Assembly (NCBI GenBank): GCA_031291615.1
Contig: JARLIS010000004.1
Span: 124,001-188,000 of the forward strand
Direction: 5' to 3'
From: Parvibaculum sp.
GTDB taxonomy: Bacteria; Pseudomonadota; Alphaproteobacteria; Parvibaculales; Parvibaculaceae
DNA length: 64,000 nucleotides
Positions 25,386-35,516 of the stretch are shown here, piece by piece. The notes under the pieces were generated by a model, which made no database searches, had not been told where the DNA came from, and was given only the letters and a program-made list of their open reading frames with translations. The number at the start of each line of letters is the position of its first letter. The first letter of the stretch is position 1. Position numbers and translations under genes: made by a program.

Positions 25386-26087
25386 ATGAAGCTGATCGGA
25401 AAAATGGCCATGCCCATGCGGATGGGCATGGCCGTCATGTCGGTTGCAGCCGCGCTTCTCTGGGGCGCGGCTGCTGCGCATGCGGCGCCGCCGGAGATTC
25501 ACCCCGAGCAGCCGAAAATTGCGCCCAGCATTCGCTTTCAGGAAGGCGTGACGGCCTACGATCAGGGCGACTTCAAACGCGCCTTCGATATCTGGCTGCC
25601 GCTCGCGCAAGGGGGCGATCTTGCCGCCATGCGCAATGTCGCCTTGCTGATGCGCAAGGGCGAAGGCACGGTGAAAGACCCCAAGCGCGCGCTCTGGTTC
25701 TATGAAGAGGCGGGCCGGAAGGGCTTCGCGCTCGCCCAGCTCAATGCCGCCTTCATGTATCTCGAAGGCGACGGCATTCCGAAGGAGCTCGATGCGGCGG
25801 CCTTCTGGTTTCACGAGGCGGCGCTCGCGGGCAGTCCCATCGCTCAATACAATCTGGGCGTCATGTATGAAGGCGGGCTCGGCATCGGCAAGGATCTGCC
25901 GCGCGCGCTCGGCTGGTATGCGCTCGCCGCGCGATCCGGCAACCAGCACGCGATGGACAGGCTCGCGGTTCTCGTACCCGCTCTGCCGGGGCCGAAGCCG
26001 CCCTCGCCCGCCGACAAGCCGCTCGCGAAAGTTGCGCCCGAGCCGCCGCCGGCCATTTTCGAAATGCGCGGCAGCGAGCTGCAATAG
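25386..26087 (+). CDS. Secreted SEL1-like repeat protein
   Basis: The 233-residue protein has an N-terminal signal (about 1-34, ending AHAAPPE) and three SEL1-type helical repeats at about 85-195. They contain the landmarks A-x-x-N-x-A-x-x-x-x-x-G-x-G and YNLGVMYEGGLGIGKD. A Pro-rich tail follows. SEL1 repeats are protein-interaction scaffolds, often periplasmic. GGGGGG just before ATG 25386 acts as ribosome site. It probably shares a transcript with the lipoprotein upstream. Partner unknown. Confidence 0.82.
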   Translation: MKLIGKMAMPMRMGMAVMSVAAALLWGAAAAHAAPPEIHPEQPKIAPSIRFQEGVTAYDQGDFKRAFDIWLPLAQGGDLAAMRNVALLMRKGEGTVKDPKRALWFYEEAGRKGFALAQLNAAFMYLEGDGIPKELDAAAFWFHEAALAGSPIAQYNLGVMYEGGLGIGKDLPRALGWYALAARSGNQHAMDRLAVLVPALPGPKPPSPADKPLAKVAPEPPPAIFEMRGSELQ

Positions 26088-26169
26088 CCGCAGAGTTCAT
26101 GCCGGGTTAACGAATTTGTATCGGGCGCGGCGTTAGTCTCCCATTTTCGCCGCCGCCGGAGAGCCCGAC

Positions 26170-27057
26170 TTGCGCGACCCTTATGCCATTCTCGGCCTTG
26201 CGCCGGGCGCCGACGCCGCCGCAATCAAGGCAGCCTATCGGAAGCTCGCCAAGCAGCATCATCCGGACGCCCAGGGGACGGAAGCGAACCCGCGCGCGCA
26301 GGCGCGATTTCAGGAAGTGACGGCGGCCTATAATCTTCTGAAGGACGATGCCGCCCGCGCGCGTTACGACGCCTTCGGTCGGGAGGCTCCGCGCCCGGAA
26401 GCAGCCGGCTCCCCTTTCACCGAAGCCGCCTTCTCGACAGGCGCGCAGCAGGACGGGCCACGCGACGATCTGTTCTCGGAGCTTTTCAGCGGATTGCGCG
26501 GCGCGGGGCGGCGCGTCTTCCGCGCCCGTGGCGACGACCAGACCTATCGGCTGAGCGTGACATTCATCGAAGCCGCGCAAGGCACGAAGCGGCGGCTCAC
26601 GCTTTCCGGCGGCAAGACGCTCGACGTGCGCATTCCGGCCGGCATCGAGGACGGCCAGCAGATCAGGCTGCGCGGACAGGGCGGCGAAGGCCATGGCGGC
26701 GCGGCGGCGGGCGACGCGCTGATCCTCGTCACGGTCGAGCCCCATGAGTGGTTTCGCCGCGACGGGCTCGACATTCACCTGACGGTGCCCATGTCGCTTC
26801 CCGAAGCGGTGCTGGGCGCGAAAATCGAGGTCGAGACCGTTTCGGGTCCGGTCGCGGTTTCGATCCCACCCGGCTCGAATACGGGCCTTCAACTCCGCCT
26901 GAAAGGACGGGGCATCGCGCCCGAAGGCGCGGCGGAGGCAGGCGACCAGTATGTAAGGCTGGAGCTCGTTTTGCCGCCGGAACCGGACGACGCGCTTCGC
27001 GACTTCGCCGCCGGCTGGGCTGCGGGCCGAAGCCACGATCCGCGCCATGAAAACTGA
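26170..27057 (+). CDS. DnaJ/CbpA-like J-domain chaperone without zinc finger
   Basis: The 295-residue protein starts with a J domain: RDPYAILGL, then HPD at 31-33, the tripeptide that stimulates DnaK. A linker (about 70-115) leads into the DnaJ C-terminal substrate-binding beta domains, with IPAGIEDGQQIRLRGQG and LRLKGRG. The Cys-rich zinc domain of DnaJ is absent, as in CbpA. The start is a TTG at 26170 preceded by GGAGAG. It is read toward fabI, separated by 134 bases. A cytoplasmic cochaperone role is inferred. Confidence 0.88.
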   Translation: MRDPYAILGLAPGADAAAIKAAYRKLAKQHHPDAQGTEANPRAQARFQEVTAAYNLLKDDAARARYDAFGREAPRPEAAGSPFTEAAFSTGAQQDGPRDDLFSELFSGLRGAGRRVFRARGDDQTYRLSVTFIEAAQGTKRRLTLSGGKTLDVRIPAGIEDGQQIRLRGQGGEGHGGAAAGDALILVTVEPHEWFRRDGLDIHLTVPMSLPEAVLGAKIEVETVSGPVAVSIPPGSNTGLQLRLKGRGIAPEGAAEAGDQYVRLELVLPPEPDDALRDFAAGWAAGRSHDPRHEN

Positions 27058-27191
27058 GCCAACAGGTTAAAAACACTATACAAACTCCGGCCTGGCGGTA
27101 TCGGCGCGGACGGCTTTTTGATAGACCGTAACCGGCTATTGTGTAGGATGCGCCCGATTCCAGACGCGCGGGCGAGAGAGGCGAGGCAGCG

Positions 27192-28031
27192 ATGAGCGAA
27201 GTCATGACCGGCACAACCGCTGCCCGCACCGGCAGCCTTATGGCCGGCAAGCGCGGCCTGATCATGGGCGTCGCCAATAACCGGTCGATCGCCTGGGGCA
27301 TCGCCAAGGCTTGCGCGGACCAAGGTGCGGAACTGGCGTTCACATTTCAGGGCGATGCGCTGCAAAAGCGCGTCGTGCCGCTCGCCGAATCCGTCGGCTC
27401 GAAGCTCATCCTCCCCTGCGACGTCACCGACACGGCGAGCGTCGATGCGCTGTTTGCAAAACTCCAGGCGGAATGGGGCAAGCTCGATTTCTTCGTTCAC
27501 GCCATCGCCTATTCCAACAAGGAAGAGCTCGACGGCCGCTATGTCGACACGACGCTCGAGAACTTCACGGCGAGCATGGCGATCTCCTGCTATTCCTTCG
27601 TCGCTCTCTGCCAGCGCGCCGAGAAGCTGATGACCGATGGCGGCTCGATCGCCACGCTCACCTATTACGGCTCGGAAAAGGTGATCCCGCATTACAACGT
27701 GATGGGCGTCGCGAAGGCGGCTCTCGAAGCGAGCGTGCGCTATCTCGCCGTCGATCTCGGACGCAACAACATCCGCGTCAACGCGATTTCCGCCGGCCCG
27801 ATCAAGACGCTGGCTGCGTCCGGCATCGGCGATTTCCGCTACATCCTTAAGTGGAACGAACTCAATGCGCCGCTGAAGCGCACCGTGACCATCGAGGAAG
27901 TCGGCAATACGGCGCTCTACCTCCTTTCCGATCTCGGTTCGGGCGTCACCGGCGAAGTGCATCATGTCGATGCGGGCTATCACGTCGTCGGCATGAAGGC
28001 CGAAGACGCGCCCGACATGAGCATCGTCTGA
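27192..28031 (+). CDS. fabI: Enoyl-[acyl-carrier-protein] reductase FabI
   Basis: The 279-residue protein reduces trans-2-enoyl-ACP with NADH in the last step of fatty acid elongation. It has the FabI-specific [13 protein letters not shown] at 26-38 instead of the normal SDR glycine motif, and the catalytic Tyr158, Tyr168 and Lys175 in TYYG...HYNVMGVAK, in the same relative spacing as Escherichia coli Tyr146, Tyr156 and Lys163. GAGGCAGCG precedes the ATG. It is followed by aroC at 37 bases, a pairing seen in several alphaproteobacteria. It is the target of triclosan-type inhibitors. Confidence 0.95.
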   Translation: MSEVMTGTTAARTGSLMAGKRGLIMGVANNRSIAWGIAKACADQGAELAFTFQGDALQKRVVPLAESVGSKLILPCDVTDTASVDALFAKLQAEWGKLDFFVHAIAYSNKEELDGRYVDTTLENFTASMAISCYSFVALCQRAEKLMTDGGSIATLTYYGSEKVIPHYNVMGVAKAALEASVRYLAVDLGRNNIRVNAISAGPIKTLAASGIGDFRYILKWNELNAPLKRTVTIEEVGNTALYLLSDLGSGVTGEVHHVDAGYHVVGMKAEDAPDMSIV

Positions 28032-28068
28032 CGCTTCGAAGTCAAACTCTCGCAAGGCCTTTCGCGCC

Positions 28069-29154
28069 ATGTCGTTCAATACGTTCGGCCAGCTCTTTCG
28101 CGTGACGACCTGGGGCGAAAGCCACGGGCCGGCGCTCGGCTGCGTGGTCGACGGAACGCCGCCGCGCCTGCCGATCAATGCCGCCGACATTCAAGTGTGG
28201 CTCGACAAGCGCAAGCCCGGCCAGTCGCGCTTCACGACGCAGCGCCGCGAGCCCGACGAAGTGAAAATCCTCTCCGGTACTTTTCTCGATGAGGAGACAG
28301 GCGAGGAAGTCAGCACCGGCACGCCGATTTCGCTGATGATCGAGAATGTCGATCAGCGCTCGAAGGACTATGGCGACATCAAGGACAAGTTCCGCCCCGG
28401 GCACGCCGACTTCACCTATATGGCGAAGTACGGCATCCGCGACTATCGCGGCGGCGGGCGCTCGTCGGCGCGCGAGACGGCGGCGCGGGTCGCGGCCGGC
28501 GCCATTGCGCGCAAGATCGTTTCCGGCATGACGATACGCGGCGCGCTGGTGCAGATGGGCCCGCACAGGATCGACCGCGCCAACTGGAACTGGGACGAGA
28601 CGGCGAACAATCCCTTCTGGTGCCCGGACGCGAAAGCGGCGGCGATGTGGGAAGACTATCTCGACGGCGTGCGCAAGGCGGGCTCGTCCTGCGGCGCGGT
28701 GATCGAGATCGTCGCTTCCGGCGTTCCGGCAGGCCTCGGTGCGCCGATTTACGGCAAGCTCGATGCGGATCTTGCGGCGGCGCTGATGAGCATCAACGCC
28801 GTCAAGGGCGTCGAGATCGGCGACGGTTTCGCCTCGGCGGCGCTGACGGGCGAAGAGAATGCCGATGAAATCCGGATGGGAAATCGCGGACCGATGTTCA
28901 CGTCCAATCACGCGGGAGGCATTCTCGGCGGCATTTCGTCGGGACAGGACATTGTCGCGCGCTTTGCCGTGAAGCCGACATCCTCGATCCTCAGTCCACG
29001 GAAGACGATCACGAAGGACGACGAGGAAACGGAAATCATGACCAAGGGCCGCCACGACCCTTGCGTCGGCATCCGCGCCGTTCCCGTCGGCGAGGCCATG
29101 GTCGCCTGCGTGCTCGCCGACCACCTGCTCCGCCATCGCGGGCAGGTCGGCTAG
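28069..29154 (+). CDS. aroC: Chorismate synthase
   Basis: The 361-residue enzyme converts EPSP to chorismate with reduced FMN, the last step of the shikimate pathway. All three family signatures are visible: [17 protein letters not shown] at 17-33, the [19 protein letters not shown] block at about 127-145, and the C-terminal [17 protein letters not shown]. It follows fabI on the same strand and overlaps the convergent methyltransferase gene by four bases at its end. Confidence 0.97.
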   Translation: MSFNTFGQLFRVTTWGESHGPALGCVVDGTPPRLPINAADIQVWLDKRKPGQSRFTTQRREPDEVKILSGTFLDEETGEEVSTGTPISLMIENVDQRSKDYGDIKDKFRPGHADFTYMAKYGIRDYRGGGRSSARETAARVAAGAIARKIVSGMTIRGALVQMGPHRIDRANWNWDETANNPFWCPDAKAAAMWEDYLDGVRKAGSSCGAVIEIVASGVPAGLGAPIYGKLDADLAAALMSINAVKGVEIGDGFASAALTGEENADEIRMGNRGPMFTSNHAGGILGGISSGQDIVARFAVKPTSSILSPRKTITKDDEETEIMTKGRHDPCVGIRAVPVGEAMVACVLADHLLRHRGQVG

Positions 29155-30191
29155 ATTTTCCGGAACGTCATCACTTTCGACAGGAAGGCCGGCGTCGCAC
29201 CCTCGAGGGTCAAACCTTCGCGGGCGAAGAGCGCTGGAAAATCCTCGGCGAGATAGGATGTGAAATAAGGTTCGTGGAAGCCGACGGGGAAGAATTCCAG
29301 AAGCCCGTCGAAGTCCGCGCGATCGCCCGTCTGCAAGGCATCGACGATGACGGCGATGCCGCCGGGTTTCAGAACGCGGGCGATTTCGGCCGCGACCACC
29401 TTGCGGATCTTGGGCGGCAGTTCGTGGAACAGGTAGATGCAGGTGACGGCGTCCTGCGAGGCGGAGGCGAGCGGAATGGCCTCGGCATTGGCTTCGACAA
29501 GCGTGAGAGAGCGAGACTTTCCAAGGCGAGATCGCGCTTCTTCGATATAGGCCGGAGAGAGGTCGAGGCCGGTCACGTTGAGACGCGGCCAGTTCGCTAC
29601 CACGTCCTCGATGAAGCGGCCGGTGCCGCAGGCCAGATCGAGGATATTCAATTTTCGCTGGTCGCGCCCCTTGAATGCCCCGGCGAGCGGCACGAGCGCC
29701 TGACGCCGCATCGCGCCCGCCGTGCCGGAGAAAAGCACTTCGACCTGGGTGTCGTAGAGCCTCGCGGAATCCGGGGATAACCAGCCGTCGGTCTGATAGT
29801 GGAAGTTCTGGAGGTAGTAGCGCGGATAGCGCTTTTTCAAATCCTCGGTCATGACTTCCGAGTGACGGCGCGCGAGGCGGCGCTCATCGACCTTGCGGGC
29901 GTCGCGGAAGAAGCGAAGGCTCGCCGCGACGGCTTCGGCGGGCGCGGCGAGACCGGCGGGCACGCGGTAGAGGCCCGCCGCGATATTCTTCCAGTCCTGT
30001 TCAAACAGGGTGCGCATCGCTGCGACGAGGCCCCGCCAGCCGGGCGTCTTGCCGGTGAGTTTCACGGGCGCTTCGCCCGGCGGCACCAGCGGTCCGCGCA
30101 TGCGGTTCAAGGCGAGGTAATGGCCGATATACCAGGCGACGCGCGCGCCTTGCGTCGCGCCGTAACCAAGTCTCGCAAGCGGACCCGCCAT
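29151..30191 (-). CDS. Class I SAM-dependent methyltransferase with long N-terminal extension
   Basis: Of 346 residues, the C-terminal half is a Rossmann methyltransferase: [13 protein letters not shown] (motif I), [15 protein letters not shown] (post I), [29 protein letters not shown] and the [12 protein letters not shown] loop. The first 150 residues, rich in Arg and aromatics with [19 protein letters not shown], are not part of the fold. The substrate is unknown; ubiquinone-type, lipid or RNA targets are possible. The start at 30191 lies five bases after the upstream gene's stop. It is the last gene of the xseB-dxs-tlyA cluster. Confidence 0.82.
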   Translation of the reverse strand: MAGPLARLGYGATQGARVAWYIGHYLALNRMRGPLVPPGEAPVKLTGKTPGWRGLVAAMRTLFEQDWKNIAAGLYRVPAGLAAPAEAVAASLRFFRDARKVDERRLARRHSEVMTEDLKKRYPRYYLQNFHYQTDGWLSPDSARLYDTQVEVLFSGTAGAMRRQALVPLAGAFKGRDQRKLNILDLACGTGRFIEDVVANWPRLNVTGLDLSPAYIEEARSRLGKSRSLTLVEANAEAIPLASASQDAVTCIYLFHELPPKIRKVVAAEIARVLKPGGIAVIVDALQTGDRADFDGLLEFFPVGFHEPYFTSYLAEDFPALFAREGLTLEGATPAFLSKVMTFRKI

Positions 30192-30195
30192 GCGC

Positions 30196-31440
30196 TCAGT
30201 CCTTCCTGAAGAAACCCACAAGCTCAATATGGGGCGACCAAAGGAATTGGTCCACCGGCGTGACGCGGGTGAGCGTATAGCCGCCGTCGATGAGCGTACG
30301 GGCGTCGCGGGCGAAGGTGGCCGGATTGCAGGAGACGGCGACGACGACCGGCACGGCCGACTTTGCCAGCATTTCGGACTGGGCGGCGGCGCCTGCGCGG
30401 GGCGGATCGAAGACGACGGCGTCCGTCTTCAGGAGTTCGGAGGGGAGCATCGGACGGCGGAAGAGATCGCGGATCAGAAGCTCGACGGGTTTCAACGAAA
30501 GCGCCGGGCCTTGCATGCGGAGCGCGCGGTCGAGCGCGTTCACTTGCGGCTTTTCACTTTCGACGGCGAGGACGGAGGCGCGCTTCGCCAGCGCTGCCGT
30601 GAATGTGCCGCAACCTGAAAAGAGATCGGCGACGCGCTTTGCCTCGCCGACGCCTTCGAGGACGAGGCGAACGAGAGCCGCCTCGCCTTCCGCCGTCGCC
30701 TGGAGAAATGCGCCGGGGGGCGGTGCGACCTTCAGACCGGAAAGATCGACCAGCGGCGTGCGGCGCTCTGCCAGCACATCGCCTTCCCAGGCGAGGCGCG
30801 CGAGATCCATGGCGGCGGCGCGCTTCGCAAGCTCCGCGCGAAGGAGTCCCTCCGTGGCTTCCTTGCCGCCGGTGACGGCGACGTCGAGGCCGGTTGCGGT
30901 CGACGTGACCGATATAGCTGCGCGGCCCTTGCGCGAGAGGCCCGCCTCGACGAGATGGGCAAGGCCCGCCAGCGCGCGCTCGATTTCCGGCACGACCAGC
31001 GGGCATTCCTCGATGGCGATAATGGTGTGGCTGCCGCGCGCATAATAGCCGAGCGTCACGCCCTTCTTGGTCCGCGTCGCGGCGAAGGTGGCGCGGCGGC
31101 GGCTATGCGGCGTGGCGGTGACGAGGGGCGTCACCTCGCAGTCGATGCCGCGCGAGCGCAACGTGGCCACGACCTGAGCCTGTTTCCATTCCGCGTAAGC
31201 CGAGGCATCGACATGCTGGAGCGCGCAGCCGCCGCAAGTGCCGAAGTGCCTGCAAGACGGCGCGACGCGATGGGGCGAGGGCGCGAGCACCTTCAGCAGT
31301 TCGGCATGGCCCGCATTGATGTCGCCGATGCGGACATCCTCACCCGACAGGACGAAGGGCACGAAGATTTCGCCATGCGGCCCTTGCGCGACGCCGTCGC
31401 CGAGATGGCCGAGAGATAGGATGGTGACGTCTTCAGTCAT
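30196..31440 (-). CDS. RNA m5U methyltransferase, RlmD/RumA family (4Fe-4S)
   Basis: The roughly 414-residue protein has an N-terminal TRAM domain (1-55) and a four-Cys iron-sulfur site. The site comprises Cys63, Cys69 and Cys72 in CRHFGTCGGC and a fourth Cys in EECPLV. A SAM domain follows with ADLFSGCGTFTAAL, DPPRAGA and VSCNPATFARD, whose Cys is the catalytic nucleophile. It methylates uridine in rRNA or tRNA, most likely 23S rRNA. Its start overlaps the tlyA end by eight bases, consistent with coupling of two rRNA methyltransferases. Confidence 0.9.
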   Translation of the reverse strand: MTEDVTILSLGHLGDGVAQGPHGEIFVPFVLSGEDVRIGDINAGHAELLKVLAPSPHRVAPSCRHFGTCGGCALQHVDASAYAEWKQAQVVATLRSRGIDCEVTPLVTATPHSRRRATFAATRTKKGVTLGYYARGSHTIIAIEECPLVVPEIERALAGLAHLVEAGLSRKGRAAISVTSTATGLDVAVTGGKEATEGLLRAELAKRAAAMDLARLAWEGDVLAERRTPLVDLSGLKVAPPPGAFLQATAEGEAALVRLVLEGVGEAKRVADLFSGCGTFTAALAKRASVLAVESEKPQVNALDRALRMQGPALSLKPVELLIRDLFRRPMLPSELLKTDAVVFDPPRAGAAAQSEMLAKSAVPVVVAVSCNPATFARDARTLIDGGYTLTRVTPVDQFLWSPHIELVGFFRKD

Positions 31441-32191
31441 GGCGTGCTGCAATCAGGAATTCGGCGTTGCCGTCTCCGCCCTTGATCGGGCTGTCGGTGA
31501 TGCCTAGCACATGCCAGCCGGGCACGCTTGAAAGCCAGGCGGAAATCGCGTCGCAGGTTTCGGCGTGAAGCGCCTTTTCCCGGACGATGCCGCCCTTCCC
31601 GACCTTTCCGAGACCGACTTCAAACTGCGGCTTGATGAGCGCGACGAGATGCGCGCCGGGCGCGGCGAGCGCCAGCGCGGCAGGAAGCGCCTTCGTCAGG
31701 CTGATGAAGCTCACATCGCAGACGATGAGATCGAGGGGGCCCGCCATGTGCTCCGCCGTCAGGTCTTTCGCGTTCAGACCTTCGATCGAGGTCACGCGCG
31801 GATCGGCGGCAAGTTCGGCTACGAGCTGATCGTGGCCGACATCGATGGCGGTGACGTGCTTTGCTCCGCGTTGCAGCAGCACTTGCGTGAAGCCGCCCGT
31901 GGAGGCGCCGACATCGAGGCAATTGAGGCCCGAAGGATCAATGGCGAAGCTCGTCAGACCGTGAGCGAGTTTCAGCGCGGCGCGGGAGACATAGAGATGC
32001 GCCTGCGGGGCGACGTCGATGGCGGCATGCTCGCCGACGGTTTGTGCGGGCTTCGTCGCGGGCTTGCCGTCAACCGAGACGAGACCGTCGAGAATGGCGG
32101 CGCGCGCTCTTGCGCGGGAAGCGAAGATACCGCGCTCGATCAGGAGTTGATCGAGGCGTTTGCGAAGCTCCGAGGATTTTGCATCCGTCAT
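31433..32191 (-). CDS. tlyA: TlyA family rRNA 2'-O-methyltransferase / hemolysin
   Basis: The 252-residue protein starts with an S4 RNA-binding domain (RLDQLLIERGIFASRARARAAI at about 11-32) and continues with an FtsJ-like methyltransferase domain. The latter has CLDVGASTGGFTQVLL, TAIDVGHDQL and DLIVCDVSFISL. TlyA enzymes methylate 16S and 23S rRNA at cytidine 2'-OH; the hemolysin name is historical. The start at 32191 precedes the S4 domain closely and excludes a longer frame that crosses a hairpin repeat. It overlaps the next gene by eight bases. Confidence 0.92.
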   Translation of the reverse strand: MTDAKSSELRKRLDQLLIERGIFASRARARAAILDGLVSVDGKPATKPAQTVGEHAAIDVAPQAHLYVSRAALKLAHGLTSFAIDPSGLNCLDVGASTGGFTQVLLQRGAKHVTAIDVGHDQLVAELAADPRVTSIEGLNAKDLTAEHMAGPLDLIVCDVSFISLTKALPAALALAAPGAHLVALIKPQFEVGLGKVGKGGIVREKALHAETCDAISAWLSSVPGWHVLGITDSPIKGGDGNAEFLIAARHD

Positions 32192-32261
32192 GGTTGTTCT
32201 ACCGCCGTCACGACCGGCTTCATGCCGGGCATTCCCGTCTTCGCCGCGAAGGGAGACGGGG

Positions 32262-32284
32262 ATGGCCCGGACAAGCCGGGCCAT
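32262..32284. repeat. Short dispersed hairpin with CAAG loop (copy 2)
   Basis: ATGGCCCGG, loop ACAAG, CCGGGCCAT is a perfect 9-bp stem between dxs and tlyA, followed by GACGG. Same architecture as the copies at 9451-9467 and 56824-56846. Sitting in the 120-base gap of an otherwise tight operon, it may modulate mRNA stability between dxs and tlyA. Confidence 0.55.
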
Positions 32285-32311
32285 GACGGGAAAATAGCAT
32301 GAAAGGCGGTG

Positions 32312-34255
32312 CTACGGGTTCAGCGCCTTGGCGCGGATCGCCGCGAAGTCCGCCATCTTGCCTTCGAGACCGAGGGCGGAGAGCGCCGTTTCGACGATGG
32401 CAGGCGCGTTGAGGCCGGCAAGCTCGTACATTTTTTCCGGCTTGTCGTGATCGATGAAAATGTCCGGGAAGCGCATCGGGCGGACCTTCAATCCCTTGTC
32501 CAGCGCACCGGCGCGGGCGAGGAAGTCGAGCACATGCGCGCCGAAGCCGCCGACGGAGCCTTCCTCGACGGTGATGAGAACTTCGTGCTCGCGGGCGAGC
32601 CGGGCGACAAGTTCCTCATCGATGGGCTTGGCGAAGCGCGCATCGGCGACCGTGGTCGAAAGGCCGAGGGCGGCAAGCTGCTCGGCCGCCTTCAGGGCTT
32701 CCGCGAGGCGCGTGCCGAGCGAGAGGATCGCGACCTTCGCGCCTTCGCGGACAATGCGGCCGCGCCCGATTTCAAGCGCGGTGCCGATGGCAGGCATTTC
32801 GACGCCGACGCCTTCGCCACGCGGATAGCGGAAGGCGGATGGGCGGTCGTCGATGACGACGGCGGTCGCCACCATGTGCTTCAATTCCGCTTCGTCGGCG
32901 GGCGCCATGACGACGAAATCCGGCAGGCAGGTGAGATAGGCGACGTCGAAGGAGCCCGCATGGGTCGGGCCGTCGGCGCCGACGAGGCCCGCGCGGTCGA
33001 TGGCGAAACGCACCGGCAGGCGCTGGATCGCCACATCATGCACGACCTGATCGTAGCCGCGTTGCAGGAAGGTCGAATAGATGGCGCAGAAGGGCTTCAG
33101 CCCTTCGGTCGCAAGGCCCGCCGCGAAGGTGACGGCGTGCTGTTCGGCGATGCCGACATCGAAGGTGCGCGCCGGGAAGCGCGCGCCGAAGAGATCGAGG
33201 CCGGTGCCGCCGGGCATGGCCGCGGTGATGGCGACGATCTTGTCGTCCTGCTCGGCATGCGCGATCAGGCTTTCGGCGAAGACCTTGGTATAGGCTGGCG
33301 CGTTCGCCACGGCCTTGGCCTGCGCGCCGGTGATGACGTCGAACTTCGAGACGCCGTGATATTTGTCGTCGGCGGCTTCGGCGGGGCCGTAGCCTTTGCC
33401 CTTCTTCGTCACGACGTGAACGAGGATCGGCCCCTCACCCGCGTCGCGCACATTGCGCAGCACTGGCAGCAGGTGATCGAGATTGTGGCCGTCGATGGGG
33501 CCGACGTAATACATGCCCAGCTCTTCAAAGAGCGTGCCGCCGGTCGCCATGCCGCGCGCATATTCCTCGGCGCGGCGGGCGCTTTCCTCGATGCCCTTGG
33601 GAAAGAGCTTCGCAAGCTGCTTGGCGAGGTGGCGGACGGAGAGATAGGAGCTCGACGAGATGACCCGCGCGAGATAGGCGCTCATGCCGCCGACGGGCGG
33701 CGCGATCGACATGTCGTTGTCGTTGAGAACGATGATGAGGCGGCTGTCCATCGAGCCGGCATTGTTCATCGCCTCGTAGGCCATGCCCGCCGACATGGCG
33801 CCGTCGCCGATGACGGCGACGACATTGTTCTTCGCGCCCTTGAGGTCGCGGGCGACCGCCATGCCGAGGCCGGCGGAAATGGAGGTCGAGGAGTGCGCCG
33901 CGCCGAAGGGGTCGTATTCGCTTTCGGCGCGCTTGGTGAAGCCCGACAGACCGCCGCCCTGGCGCAGCGTGCGGATGCGGTCGCGGCGGCCGGTGAGGAT
34001 CTTGTGCGGATAGGCCTGATGGCCGACATCCCAGATGAGGCGGTCTTCCGGCGTGTTGAAAATGTAGTGGAGCGCGACGGTGAGTTCGACGACGCCCAGC
34101 CCCGCGCCAAGATGCCCGCCGGTGACCGACACGGCGTCGATCATTTCCGCGCGCAATTCATCCGCAAGCTGACGAAGGCTCGCCTCGGGCAAGGTCCGCA
34201 CATCGGCGGGGCTTGCGATGCGATCGAGAAGGGGCGTGTCGGGTCTGCTGCTCAA
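32312..34255 (-). CDS. dxs: 1-deoxy-D-xylulose-5-phosphate synthase
   Basis: The 647-residue thiamine-diphosphate enzyme condenses pyruvate and glyceraldehyde 3-phosphate, the first step of the MEP isoprenoid pathway. It shows the TPP motif [30 protein letters not shown] near residue 75, [16 protein letters not shown] with the catalytic Glu, and [15 protein letters not shown]. The start is a TTG at 34255 with GAGGTG four to five bases upstream. It lies 36 bases after ispA, so precursor synthesis and prenyl chain extension are co-encoded. Confidence 0.96.
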   Translation of the reverse strand: MSSRPDTPLLDRIASPADVRTLPEASLRQLADELRAEMIDAVSVTGGHLGAGLGVVELTVALHYIFNTPEDRLIWDVGHQAYPHKILTGRRDRIRTLRQGGGLSGFTKRAESEYDPFGAAHSSTSISAGLGMAVARDLKGAKNNVVAVIGDGAMSAGMAYEAMNNAGSMDSRLIIVLNDNDMSIAPPVGGMSAYLARVISSSSYLSVRHLAKQLAKLFPKGIEESARRAEEYARGMATGGTLFEELGMYYVGPIDGHNLDHLLPVLRNVRDAGEGPILVHVVTKKGKGYGPAEAADDKYHGVSKFDVITGAQAKAVANAPAYTKVFAESLIAHAEQDDKIVAITAAMPGGTGLDLFGARFPARTFDVGIAEQHAVTFAAGLATEGLKPFCAIYSTFLQRGYDQVVHDVAIQRLPVRFAIDRAGLVGADGPTHAGSFDVAYLTCLPDFVVMAPADEAELKHMVATAVVIDDRPSAFRYPRGEGVGVEMPAIGTALEIGRGRIVREGAKVAILSLGTRLAEALKAAEQLAALGLSTTVADARFAKPIDEELVARLAREHEVLITVEEGSVGGFGAHVLDFLARAGALDKGLKVRPMRFPDIFIDHDKPEKMYELAGLNAPAIVETALSALGLEGKMADFAAIRAKALNP

Positions 34256-34291
34256 AACTCACCTCGGCCGGGGCCGATCTTTCGCGAGGGC

Positions 34292-35179
34292 TCAATTGTC
34301 GCGGGTTATAACGAAACGAGCGGCTTCACGCAAAAGGTCGGCCTTTCCGTCAAATAAATCAAGGTGTTGGATGGCCTGATCGGACAGCATCCGGGCCTGG
34401 GCGCGCGCGCGCTCGATCCCGAGGATCGACACGAAAGTGGCCTTGCCGGCGGCGGCGTCCTTGGCGGTGGCCTTGCCGAGCCTTTCCGGATCGCCCTCGG
34501 CGTCGAGCAGGTCGTCGGCGATCTGGAAGGCGAGGCCCATGTCATGGGCATAGGCACGGAGCGCGTGGAGCGCCTCGTCCGAGGCCCGGCCGAGAACCGC
34601 GCCCGCCTCGCAGGAAAAGGCGATCAATGCGCCGGTTTTCAGGCGCTGGAGCCGTGTGATCGTGGAGATGTCGAGCGCCTTGCCTTCGCTTGCAAGGTCG
34701 ATCATCTGCCCCCCGACCATGCCCTGCCCGCCCGCCGCCGCGGCAAGACGCCGCACAAGTTCGATGCGGACGCGGGCGCGCTCATGGGTTTCGGGCTCGC
34801 CCAGAAGCTCGAAGGCGAAGGTGAGCAGCGCGTCGCCCGCCAGCACCGCCGTCGCCTCGTCGAACTTGCGGTGAACGGTCGGCTGGCCACGACGGAGATC
34901 GTCGTCGTCCATGCAAGGCAGGTCGTCATGGACAAGCGAATAGGTGTGGACGCATTCGACGGCCGCCGCGACGCGCAGCGCCGCTTCGTTCGCCACCGCG
35001 AAAAGGCGCGCGCTCTCGCAGACGAGGAAGGGCCGGAAGCGCTTTCCGCCCGCAAAGACCGCATAGCGCATCGCCTCGAAAAGGCGGCCTTCGGGGCCTT
35101 CGGGCTTCGGCAGCAGGCGGTCGAGCGCGGCTTCGACTTCGCGCTGCGCCCGAGCCATGGCCTGATCGAAAGCGGTCAT
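34292..35179 (-). CDS. ispA: Polyprenyl (farnesyl/geranylgeranyl) diphosphate synthase
   Basis: The 295-residue protein has both Asp-rich motifs of short-chain trans-prenyltransferases: DDLPCMDDDD at 85-94 and DDLLDAEGD near 225, with GGKRFRP at 44-50. It condenses IPP with allylic diphosphates, supplying farnesyl diphosphate for quinones, hopanoids or carrier lipids. The CM insertion in the first motif is typical of bacterial FPP synthases. It follows xseB by 64 bases and precedes dxs. Confidence 0.93.
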   Translation of the reverse strand: MTAFDQAMARAQREVEAALDRLLPKPEGPEGRLFEAMRYAVFAGGKRFRPFLVCESARLFAVANEAALRVAAAVECVHTYSLVHDDLPCMDDDDLRRGQPTVHRKFDEATAVLAGDALLTFAFELLGEPETHERARVRIELVRRLAAAAGGQGMVGGQMIDLASEGKALDISTITRLQRLKTGALIAFSCEAGAVLGRASDEALHALRAYAHDMGLAFQIADDLLDAEGDPERLGKATAKDAAAGKATFVSILGIERARAQARMLSDQAIQHLDLFDGKADLLREAARFVITRDN

Positions 35180-35243
35180 GGGCGCGGCCTTGCGAAGTCC
35201 TCCCCCTCAAGGGGAGAGGTGAAGGCGCGTTTCGCGTCGCGCA

Positions 35244-35495
35244 TCATTCGACGTCGAGGGGCGCGGTGCCCGTCGCTTCGCCCGAGGCCGACAGCGTGAT
35301 TTTCTCGACCTTGGCTTCGGCCGCCTTCAGGCGCGCTTCGCAATGGGCCTTCAGGGCCGTGCCGCGCTCGTAGAGCTCGATCGATTTTTCGAGCGGGGCT
35401 TCGCCCGATTCAAGCTGGCTTACGATCTTTTCGAGCTGGGCCAATGCATCCTCGAAGCTCAGCTTCTCGATGTCGGCGGTCGGCGAAGCGGCCAT
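35244..35495 (-). CDS. xseB: Exodeoxyribonuclease VII small subunit
   Basis: The 83-residue protein has the XseB core: [34 protein letters not shown] at about 11-44, a two-helix hairpin, then [19 protein letters not shown]. It pairs with XseA to degrade single-stranded DNA; xseA is not in the window. AAGGA upstream sets the ATG at 35495. It sits between the HDAC-like gene and ispA, the conserved alphaproteobacterial order. Confidence 0.95.
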   Translation of the reverse strand: MAASPTADIEKLSFEDALAQLEKIVSQLESGEAPLEKSIELYERGTALKAHCEARLKAAEAKVEKITLSASGEATGTAPLDVE

Positions 35496-35516
35496 GCTTT
35501 CATTCCTTCGCAAAAA

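Noticed and set aside
32309..34357. 682-residue plus-strand frame antisense to dxs
   Set aside because: Fully shadowed by dxs on the other strand, composition typical of GC-rich antisense noise, no motifs.
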